Shown here one piece after another: positions 1-5,298 of a DNA stretch of 8,509 bases. Every line of letters starts with the position of its first letter. The stretch's first letter is position 1. The translations under genes and the position numbers were made by a program. Origin of the DNA: an uncultured Rikenella sp. (GTDB lineage Bacteria; Bacteroidota; Bacteroidia; Bacteroidales; Rikenellaceae); the NCBI GenBank assembly GCA_910577885.1, contig CAJTNK010000086.1, positions 1 to 8,509 of the forward strand. Reading direction: 5' to 3'. Under the pieces are notes generated by a model. The model worked only from the letters and a program-made list of their open reading frames with translations, was not told the origin of the DNA and did no database searches.

Positions 1-77
1 TAGCTGAAAGTTCTTTGGGTCCCTTTCTTTCAAGAAAGGGACAGTACCCTCCTGTTCATCAAAGCACGGTTGGCAAA
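1..77 (+). repeat. Palindromic interspersed element, copy A (right arm only, cut by window start)
   Basis: This is the right end of the element seen complete at 4310-4625 and 6649-6951. A 24-nt hairpin lies at 19-42, with arm GTCCCTTTCT and loop TTCA. It is followed by the conserved outer end CACGGTTGGCAAA at 65-77, which recurs at 6939-6951 and, with one change, at 4613-4625. The hairpin is the exact reverse complement of the left-arm hairpins of copies C (6683-6706) and D (8465-8488). The rest of copy A lies upstream of the window. It ends about 38 bp from the rpoZ stop codon, so rpoZ transcripts on the minus strand would run into it. A weak 7-bp inverted match (76-82 with 111-117) lies between; I do not call it a terminator. 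Confidence 0.8.
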
Positions 78-115
78 CTACGTACGAAAGTATCCGAGGG
101 TAATAACAAGCGTAG

Positions 116-439
116 TTATTTTTGCGGATTCCGTTCGCGGAAAGCGACTTCGCCGTCGAGGTACTCTTCGATGGCGATAAGAGTCGGTTTCGGCATCCGT
201 TCGTAATGACGCGACACCTCGATTTGTTCGCGATTTTCGAACGTCTCCTCCAGGTTATCCGCAGCGAACGAAAACTCGGACAGTTTTCCCGAGAGTTCCT
301 GTTTGATCTCGCTGTTGATCTGATTGGCCCGACGCGCAATCACATTGACCGTCTCGTAGATATTCCCCGTCGCGGCATCCAGGTCGCTCAGCGTCCGGGT
401 CACCGTGTTGGTCGGTACGTTCTGTGTTTTGATTTCCAT
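116..439 (-). CDS. rpoZ: DNA-directed RNA polymerase subunit omega (Bacteroidota Rpb6-like)
   Basis: This encodes a 107-residue protein of the omega/Rpb6 family, which binds the beta-prime subunit and helps RNA polymerase assemble. The Bacteroidota form is recognisable from the core around residues 27-60 (NIYETVNVIARRANQI, then a conserved EIKQEL) and the later blocks EQIEVSRHYE and MPKPTLIAIEEYLDG. The start is the ATG at 439, because AGGAG sits five bases upstream (445-449). An in-frame ATG 36 bases further upstream would put the start right next to the bamD stop and add a residue run with no family match. The gene is second in an operon with bamD, 36 bp after its stop, an order I know from other Bacteroidota. 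Downstream the strand runs straight into a palindromic repeat, so any further operon members lie beyond it. Confidence 0.93.
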   Translation of the reverse strand: MEIKTQNVPTNTVTRTLSDLDAATGNIYETVNVIARRANQINSEIKQELSGKLSEFSFAADNLEETFENREQIEVSRHYERMPKPTLIAIEEYLDGEVAFRERNPQK

Positions 440-444
440 AATCT

Positions 445-449
445 CTCCT
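445..449 (-). promoter_or_regulatory. Shine-Dalgarno site of rpoZ
   Basis: On the minus strand AGGAG ends five bases before the ATG at 439. It is the only clear Shine-Dalgarno sequence in this window and decides the rpoZ start. It lies next to a CA-rich microsatellite-like spacer (450-469) that links the bamD stop to rpoZ. Confidence 0.75.
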
Positions 450-475
450 GTGTGTATGTGTGTGGTGTGAATCAC

Positions 476-1558
476 TTAATTCCCCGATGCCGGTTGGTCC
501 GTTTCGATCTGTTTCCGAACTTTGGCGTCGCTCTTCCGGAGCCGCTTGGCCTCCGCCTTGATACGGGCCTGCTGGGCTTTCAGCGTCGTCTCGTCCTGCC
601 GCAAACGCATCTTCGCTTCGTTCCGCTCCATCTGTTCGCGGATCGTGCGCAATTTGGCTTTCTGCTGTTTGATGCTCTCTTTGAGATTTTCCGCGCCGAT
701 GCGATCTTTCTCCATGTCCACCGCGGCCTGCTGGTTGTAGTCGACGTAGAACTTCGCTTCGCGGAACATCTTGTCCAAATCCAACAGATACTCCTGACTC
801 TGAGGATATTCGCTCCGGAAGTTGTAGTACGAGTCGACCATCTTCATATACCGGTCGAGTTTCTTGGCCGGCACGCTATTCTTGGCGTAGTTGTACCATG
901 ACTTGCAGATCAGGTACATCATCTGTTCGCGATACGGCGTCTCGGGGGTGTCCTTGAGCGCATAGCGCAGGGCGGCCACCGACGCCGGATAGCGTTGGAG
1001 TTTGAAGTACAGCGAGGTATTGATAAACTCCTTCTCGTAGAGTTTCTGCTGTAGCTCTTCGAGCATGAGTTTGATGTCCTCCGCCCGGATACTCTGCGGA
1101 TAGCGGTTCAGGTATTCGTTAAACGTGGCAATGGCCTTGTGAGTCTCGGTCTGATCGCGTTCGACCGGCCGCGAAAGATGATACCAGCACATCGGCAACA
1201 GGAACTCTGCCTCTTCCGAGAAAGGACGCCGGCTGAAGACCTTCCGGTACTGATCGAACCCGTCCGCCGCCACATCGTAAATCCCCTGATTGTAATAAGC
1301 CTTGGCGGTATAGAAAAGGATGGTATCCGCCCGGTCGCTGCTATAGAAGTCGTTGTACGCAGCCTCGAAATAGATGGTGGCGTTCCGATATTTTTTATTC
1401 CGGTAGGCCTCCAATCCGGCCTGGTAGATCTGCTCAGCGTTTTTACTTTTGAGGAGCTTGTTCATGCCTCTTTTCCTGACACCGCGTTTGGCGCCGAACG
1501 CGGGCAGCGTAACGGCCGCCGCACAGGCCACCATCAGCAGGTTCCGGAAGATGTTCAT
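476..1558 (-). CDS. bamD: Outer-membrane assembly factor BamD with long charged C-terminal coiled coil
   Basis: BamD is the TPR-type partner of BamA that helps insert beta-barrel proteins into the outer membrane from the periplasmic side. From the ATG at 1558 the protein has 360 residues. A hydrophobic signal segment spans residues 5-22, followed by the family hallmark NKLLKSKNAEQIYQAGLEAY near residue 33 and helical TPR-like repeats to about residue 265 (KKYRNATIYFEAA, YYNQGIYDVAADGFDQY, FNEYLNRYPQS). Residues about 275-355 are a Lys/Glu/Gln/Arg-rich predicted coiled coil, which most BamD proteins lack. Two upstream in-frame ATGs (1579, 1570) are possible, but the -7 box at 1592-1599 would leave almost no leader for 1579. 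The usual lipobox cysteine just before NKLLKS is absent; AFG at residues 20-22 looks like a signal peptidase I site. Cys12 (LMVAC) is a poor alternative lipobox. The gene leads the bamD-rpoZ operon. Confidence 0.85.
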   Translation of the reverse strand: MNIFRNLLMVACAAAVTLPAFGAKRGVRKRGMNKLLKSKNAEQIYQAGLEAYRNKKYRNATIYFEAAYNDFYSSDRADTILFYTAKAYYNQGIYDVAADGFDQYRKVFSRRPFSEEAEFLLPMCWYHLSRPVERDQTETHKAIATFNEYLNRYPQSIRAEDIKLMLEELQQKLYEKEFINTSLYFKLQRYPASVAALRYALKDTPETPYREQMMYLICKSWYNYAKNSVPAKKLDRYMKMVDSYYNFRSEYPQSQEYLLDLDKMFREAKFYVDYNQQAAVDMEKDRIGAENLKESIKQQKAKLRTIREQMERNEAKMRLRQDETTLKAQQARIKAEAKRLRKSDAKVRKQIETDQPASGN

Positions 1559-1591
1559 AGGGCGAATCATGATCGTCATGGTATCAATCTA

Positions 1592-1599
1592 CAAAAGTA
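1592..1599 (-). promoter_or_regulatory. Bacteroidota -7 promoter box for bamD-rpoZ
   Basis: The minus strand reads TACTTTTG, a match to the Bacteroidota sigma-ABfr -7 consensus TAnnTTTG, in an A+T-rich pocket. I see no convincing -33 TTG. Transcription would begin near 1585, giving a leader of about 27 nt to the ATG at 1558. Confidence 0.55.
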
Positions 1600-1648
1600 A
1601 TAAACTTTTTTGAATGGCGCAGTGCCCGCCCGATTGTCGGCCGGGAGA

Positions 1649-1684
1649 GGTGCCGCTCGGCAGACGAACCGGGCCGCCTCTACC
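1649..1684 (+). repeat. Direct repeat unit 1 (36 bp)
   Basis: This matches 1846-1881 at a spacing of 197 bp. Both contain GGTGCCGCTCGGCA, then AACCGGGC, then TCTACC, with differences confined to two 4-base patches. The first 14 bases can form a small hairpin with loop GCTC. Confidence 0.75.
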
Positions 1685-1845
1685 CGAAGCTGAAGACGGT
1701 GACTCTGCAAATCGCGACGAGCTCTGCAAAATTCTCAGCCCCAAGCTCGGCCGAGTTCTCCCGATGTCGGCCGCCGCTACCCCGCGCGGCAGGCCGCAAT
1801 ACGCCGCTCCACGCGACGAGATTGCGTCTTCCGCTAGCGGCGACC

Positions 1846-1881
1846 GGTGCCGCTCGGCACTCGAACCGGGCTGTGTCTACC
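1846..1881 (+). repeat. Direct repeat unit 2 (36 bp)
   Basis: Partner of 1649-1684. A third, inverted copy with more changes occupies about 1975-2016 on the minus strand. The hairpin GTGCC-GCTC-GGCAC is one pair longer here than in unit 1; in the inverted copy the loop reads GTTC. Confidence 0.75.
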
Positions 1882-1889
1882 TTAACAAA

Positions 1890-1928
1890 GGCCCGCGCCG
1901 TGACGCGAACGCGTCGGCCGCGCGGGCC
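1890..1928 (+). other. Strong G+C-rich hairpin
   Basis: The outer stem GGCCCGCGC (1890-1898) pairs with GCGCGGGCC (1920-1928). Inside, GACGC-GAAC-GCGTC (1902-1915) forms a second stem, giving a long interrupted hairpin. No T tract follows on either strand, so it does not look like an intrinsic terminator. It sits in the middle of the G+C-rich block. Confidence 0.6.
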
Positions 1929-1949
1929 CCGCGTGCTCGCGGTGAGCCG

Positions 1950-1966
1950 GCGATGCTGCGCATCGC
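1950..1966 (+). other. Perfect 7-bp hairpin with TGC loop
   Basis: GCGATGC-TGC-GCATCGC is a perfect 17-nt hairpin. Its length and loop match the small subterminal hairpin of element C read on the minus strand (6860-6876, GCATCCC-TGC-GGGATGC), a possible link between the two repeat families. Confidence 0.6.
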
Positions 1967-2108
1967 TGGGGCCTACCGGCGGAGAAAAGCCCGGCCCTCG
2001 CGTGCCGAACGGCACCCTGACGGGAGAGAAATCACCTCTGTCCGCAACGGCCCGTCTCCCGGAAAACAAAAACCACAAAACAGGACATCCCCATGAACAC
2101 AAAAATGT

Positions 2109-2116
2109 TATATTTG
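2109..2116 (+). promoter_or_regulatory. Bacteroidota -7 promoter box for the branching enzyme gene
   Basis: TATATTTG matches TAnnTTTG in an A+T-rich stretch just outside the G+C-rich block. The predicted start near 2122 gives a leader of about 50 nt before the ATG at 2174. No clear -33 TTG is present at the usual spacing. Confidence 0.6.
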
Positions 2117-2173
2117 TAGAACAATGGCTGTTGGCCACAACCCTATCCACTCTCCACTAAAACTCCAAAGCCT

Positions 2174-4276
2174 ATGGACCGCCCCACGAATTTCTCAGCC
2201 CCCGTTCCCCCCATGGTGGAGCGAGACCCCTGGTTGCAACCCGCCGCCGCCGAAATCACCGCCCGAGGCGAACGCTTTCGCACACGGCTCGACGACATAT
2301 GCCGAGGATGCGGATCGCTCGAGGAGTATGCGAACGCACACCTTTATTTCGGCCTGCACCGCGATCCGGACCGGGGGGGATGGTGGTTTCGGGAGTGGTT
2401 GCCCGAGGCCAGGGAGGTGTTCCTGTTCGGCGACTTCAACGACTGGGAACGAACCCAGTATCCGGCCGAGCGAGTGCGGGATTCGAACGGAGTCTGGGAA
2501 CTGTTTTTGAGCGACGAGAAGACCGGCGGACGACTTCGACATGGGAGTTTGGTGAAGATGTACGTACATGGCGCGGACGGCTCGTGGATGGATCGCATCC
2601 CGGCTTATGTGCGGCGGGTGGTGCAGGACGAACGGACCAAGGACTACTGCGGAGAGGTTTGGGCGCCGCCCCGGGCGTTCGATTGGGGGGCGGAGGCCGA
2701 AAGAGGGTTCGACCTGACCGCACGCGCGGCGGAGGATGGCGGGCTGCTGATTTATGAGGCCCATGTGGGAATGGCGCAGGAACGGGAGGGGGTGGGGACC
2801 TATACGGAGTTTGCAGAACAAGTACTTCCGCGAATCAAAGCACTGGGGTACAATACAATACAACTGATGGCCGTGGCCGAACACCCGTATTACGGGAGCT
2901 TCGGGTACCATGTGAGCAGCTTTTTCGCGCCGAGTTCGCGGTTCGGAACACCGGAGGATTTGAAACGGCTCGTGAAACGGGCCCACGAGCTGGGATTGGG
3001 CGTCGTGATGGACCTCGTCCACTCGCACTACGTCAAAAACACGAACGAAGGGATCAACCGACTGGACGGGAGCGATCACCTCTACTCCGTCGCCGGACCC
3101 GGGGGCGAACACCCGCAGTGGGGTTCGATGCTGTTCGACTACGGGAAACACGAAGTGCAACATTTTCTGCTCTCGAACATCAAATATTGGCTCGAGGAGT
3201 TCCATTTCGACGGTTTCCGGTTCGACGGCGTGACCTCGATGCTCTACCGGCACCACGGAGTGAATGCACCGGCGTGGGGGTTGGAGGCCTACTTCGGCGA
3301 GGGGGCCGATCGGGAAGCGATCCTCTACCTGACGCTGGCCAACGAGCTGGTACACACCTTGAGGCCGGGGGCCGTCACCGTGGCGGAGGATGTGAGCGGG
3401 ATGCCGGGCGTGACGTTTCCGATCGCGGACGGAGGACTCGGGTTCGACTACCGGCTGGGGATGGCGATTCCGGACTTCTGGATCGAGTACCTGAAGGACG
3501 TGCCGGACGAAGAGTGGGACCTCTACCGGATGTGGAGCGTGCTGTGCGACCGGCTGCCGGGGGTGCGGACGGTGGCCTACTGCGAGTCGCACGACCAGGC
3601 GTTGGTGGGTGACAAGACGCTGGCTTTTCGACTGATGGACAAGGAGATGTACTTCTCGATGAACCGTGAATCGCAAAACCTGACGATCGACCGGGGAATC
3701 GCACTCCACAAGATGATTCGACTCATCACGGCGACCCTCGGCGGCGAAGCCTATCTGACGTTCATGGGGAACGAGTTCGGCCATCCGGAGTGGATCGACT
3801 TTCCGCGGGAGGGGAACGGCTGGAGCTATGCGCATGCACGGCGGCAGTGGTCGCTGGCCGAGGCCGATTACCTGCGGTATATCGACCTGGCGCGGTTCGA
3901 GGGGGCGATGGTCGAACTGCTGCGGAGCTATCGGATCCTGAGCGCGGGCTACGGCTACCGCATCAAAATCGACGAAGCCAACAAAACACTCATCTATGAA
4001 CAGGCCGGCCTGCTGTTCGTCTTCAACTGGCACCCCTCGGCCAGCATCCCGGACTACGAACTGCCCGCTCCGGCGCCGGGTAAATGGTGCGTGGCGCTGA
4101 GCAGCGACGATCCGGAGTTCGGGGGACAAGGACGCGTACGCTCCGGGATCGACAACGCCACCGGAACCGGCGAATACTTCACCTACTCCCGCACCGACGG
4201 CGACAACATTACCCGACACTACATGCGAATCTACAACGTGAACCGCACTGCCTTGGTCTTCCGCCGACTGGACTAA
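2174..4276 (+). CDS. glgB: 1,4-alpha-glucan branching enzyme, eukaryote-like GH13_8 type
   Basis: This enzyme cuts alpha-1,4-glucan chains and rejoins them as alpha-1,6 branches during cytoplasmic glycogen synthesis. The protein has 700 residues. A CBM48-type N-terminal domain (about 55-150, with WLPEAREVFLFGDFNDW) precedes the GH13 barrel. Barrel motifs are DLVHSH (280-285), GFRFDGVTSM with nucleophile D351, AEDVSG with acid/base E405, and ESHDQALVGDKT with D474. A C-terminal beta domain ends near YNVNRTALVF. The wording GFRFDGVTSM and ESHDQALVGDK is that of eukaryotic and Bacteroidota branching enzymes rather than E. coli GlgB. The ATG at 2174 is chosen because CBM48 follows at a normal distance; there is no Shine-Dalgarno sequence, as is common in this phylum. 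It appears to be transcribed alone, with no other glycogen gene next to it. Confidence 0.95.
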   Translation: MDRPTNFSAPVPPMVERDPWLQPAAAEITARGERFRTRLDDICRGCGSLEEYANAHLYFGLHRDPDRGGWWFREWLPEAREVFLFGDFNDWERTQYPAERVRDSNGVWELFLSDEKTGGRLRHGSLVKMYVHGADGSWMDRIPAYVRRVVQDERTKDYCGEVWAPPRAFDWGAEAERGFDLTARAAEDGGLLIYEAHVGMAQEREGVGTYTEFAEQVLPRIKALGYNTIQLMAVAEHPYYGSFGYHVSSFFAPSSRFGTPEDLKRLVKRAHELGLGVVMDLVHSHYVKNTNEGINRLDGSDHLYSVAGPGGEHPQWGSMLFDYGKHEVQHFLLSNIKYWLEEFHFDGFRFDGVTSMLYRHHGVNAPAWGLEAYFGEGADREAILYLTLANELVHTLRPGAVTVAEDVSGMPGVTFPIADGGLGFDYRLGMAIPDFWIEYLKDVPDEEWDLYRMWSVLCDRLPGVRTVAYCESHDQALVGDKTLAFRLMDKEMYFSMNRESQNLTIDRGIALHKMIRLITATLGGEAYLTFMGNEFGHPEWIDFPREGNGWSYAHARRQWSLAEADYLRYIDLARFEGAMVELLRSYRILSAGYGYRIKIDEANKTLIYEQAGLLFVFNWHPSASIPDYELPAPAPGKWCVALSSDDPEFGGQGRVRSGIDNATGTGEYFTYSRTDGDNITRHYMRIYNVNRTALVFRRLD

Positions 4277-4309
4277 CTTTCGCTACCCTCGCCCTACCTC
4301 GGTGTAATG

Positions 4310-4625
4310 TGCAATCGGTTCTTTAGCGACGGGAGGGTACTGTACTTTCTGTGAACAGAAAGTACCAAAGAAACTTTCAAGGATGCTTACGCATCCTAAC
4401 TCTATCTCGGTACAATACTCTGCCAACTGTGGGTCGGGGTTCTCCGGGGGCGCAGAGGTTATTTCTCACATTATGCGCCCCCGGAAGAATCCCCGGCCCA
4501 CGAACGGGCTGAGAACCTTGTGACCCGAATGGCTTTAAAGTGCGAAGCACTTTGCTAAAGTTTTTCTGGTTCTCTTTGTTCACAAAGAGAACAGTTCTAT
4601 CCTGTAGCCAAACACGGTTCGCAAA
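4310..4625 (+). repeat. Palindromic interspersed element, copy B (complete)
   Basis: About 316 bp fills the gap between two convergent genes (4277-4650) and has no coding potential. The order is: outer left end (TGCAATCGG at 4310); a 24-nt hairpin at 4342-4365 (arm GTACTTTCTG, loop TGAA); a small hairpin at 4380-4397 (GGATGC-TTAC-GCATCC); a large central hairpin at 4429-4501 with arms of 26-28 nt and a 19-nt loop; a small hairpin at 4537-4553 (AAAGTGC-GAA-GCACTTT); a 24-nt hairpin at 4569-4592 (arm GTTCTCTTTG, loop TTCA); and the outer right end CACGGTTCGCAAA at 4613-4625. Left and right arms are imperfect inverted repeats of each other over roughly 80 bp. No target-site duplication is evident. 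It ends about 26 bp from the stop codon of the downstream minus-strand gene. No T tract follows the hairpins, so ordinary intrinsic termination is doubtful. Confidence 0.85.
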
Positions 4626-4650
4626 TTGCTGAAGCAGGCCAAGGAAGATG

Positions 4651-5298
4651 TCAACAGAAGCCGGAGACCACCAGCAGACCGGTGGATGTTTCGGAGAATC
4701 GGAGGGCGATGGGAGTTACAATGACTGTGGCGGAGAGCGTGTTGGAAGGTGCGGCAGAAAGATCGGAAGCCGTAAGGCGGATGTGCTTATGAAAGTCCAG
4801 GTCTGAGACGCCGAGCGCTTTGTAGGCCGCTTCTTTGGCACACCAGATCAAGAGAGCCGGATTTCGCGGATAGAGCGTTTCGGCCAGCGCGAGTTCGGTT
4901 GGTGAGGCGATGCGCCGGATCACCCGGGAGGCGTCGCGGTCGAGGTGTTCGATGTCGATGCCGCAACAGGTTGCACCGGGAGGTGCGACCATCACGGCCA
5001 CCCATCCCGTCGTGTGTGAAATCGAGATCGGCCAGCGACGCTCCGGCTCCCGATCCGACCCGAGATAAGGCCTTCCCGACGGTTCGTAACGGATCCGCCA
5101 GCGGTCGCGGTCGCCGCCAACCTGCCGCACCTGTTCCCGCACCAAGACCCGCGCGGCAAGCCACTCTTTGCGCCGCTGAGCCGCCGCCTCCGGAAAAGCC
5201 GCCAACCGCGCCTTTTCGTTCGGTGTCAGCCCGGCACGGGCGAGCAGCTCCTCGGCCGAATACTCCGACAGCCGCAGCCAGCTAATTCCCGCCGTCAT
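4651..5298 (-). CDS. Sfp-type 4'-phosphopantetheinyl transferase
   Basis: This enzyme moves the phosphopantetheine arm of coenzyme A onto a serine of carrier proteins, turning apo-ACP into its active form in the cytoplasm. The 215-residue protein has the superfamily motifs in order: KEWLAAR (44-50), PSGRPYL (73-79), SISHTTGWVAV (about 92-102), CGIDIEHLDRD with metal ligands D115 and E117, and WCAKEAAYKAL with K155-E156-A157. The start at 5298 (MTAGISWL) overlaps the gldE end by 17 bp, pointing to translational coupling. An in-frame ATG at 5370 would add a Ser/Lys-rich tail read through gldE and is rejected. The natural partner may be the fatty-acid ACP or a secondary-metabolite carrier; the window does not say which. 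The gldE-transferase pairing is one I know from other Bacteroidota. Confidence 0.88.
   Translation of the reverse strand: MTAGISWLRLSEYSAEELLARAGLTPNEKARLAAFPEAAAQRRKEWLAARVLVREQVRQVGGDRDRWRIRYEPSGRPYLGSDREPERRWPISISHTTGWVAVMVAPPGATCCGIDIEHLDRDASRVIRRIASPTELALAETLYPRNPALLIWCAKEAAYKALGVSDLDFHKHIRLTASDLSAAPSNTLSATVIVTPIALRFSETSTGLLVVSGFC

Larger units (their letters stand above)
1641..2062. repeat. G+C-rich structured repeat block in the bamD-glgB intergenic region
   Basis: I find no credible gene here; open frames on both strands give low-complexity Arg/Pro/Ala-rich translations. The block is bounded by an inverted repeat, CCGGGAGA at 1641-1648 and TCTCCCGG at 2055-2062, with weaker similarity extending inward. 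The motif GGTGCCGYTCGGCA occurs three times: 1649-1662 and 1846-1859 in plus orientation, and inverted at 2003-2016. A shorter direct repeat (CCCGAT, optional T, GTCGGCCG) begins at 1629 and 1760. Perfect palindromes CTCGGCCGAG (1745-1754) and CCGCTAGCGG (1831-1840) and several hairpins add structure. The composition contrasts with the A+T-rich promoters on both sides. It could be a decayed interspersed element or a structured RNA; neither is proven. Confidence 0.6.

Noticed and set aside
1846..1881. tRNA-like wording on the minus strand (GGTAGA, GGTTCGA) in both direct repeats
   Set aside because: The sequences around the T-loop-like motif do not pair as a T stem, no acceptor stem was found, and the motif is broken in the first repeat.
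2093..2119. An eight-codon leader peptide upstream of the branching enzyme gene
   Set aside because: It overlaps the -7 box at 2109-2116 and would not be on the transcript.
1614..2160. Three overlapping 150-160 codon frames in the bamD-glgB gap
   Set aside because: They are Arg/Ala/Pro-rich, exist on both strands over the same repeats and palindromes, and lack recognisable start signals; stop-poor G+C-rich repeat DNA explains them.
2195..4219. A 674-codon open frame on the minus strand opposite the branching enzyme gene
   Set aside because: It is a shadow of a G+C-biased gene: its translation is His/Arg/Pro-rich with no motif, while the plus strand has full GH13 catalytic motifs.
4569..4592. 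24-nt hairpins as ordinary intrinsic terminators
   Set aside because: No U tract follows the hairpin on either strand, and the synthase gene has its own proper terminator at 8352-8400 ahead of copy D.
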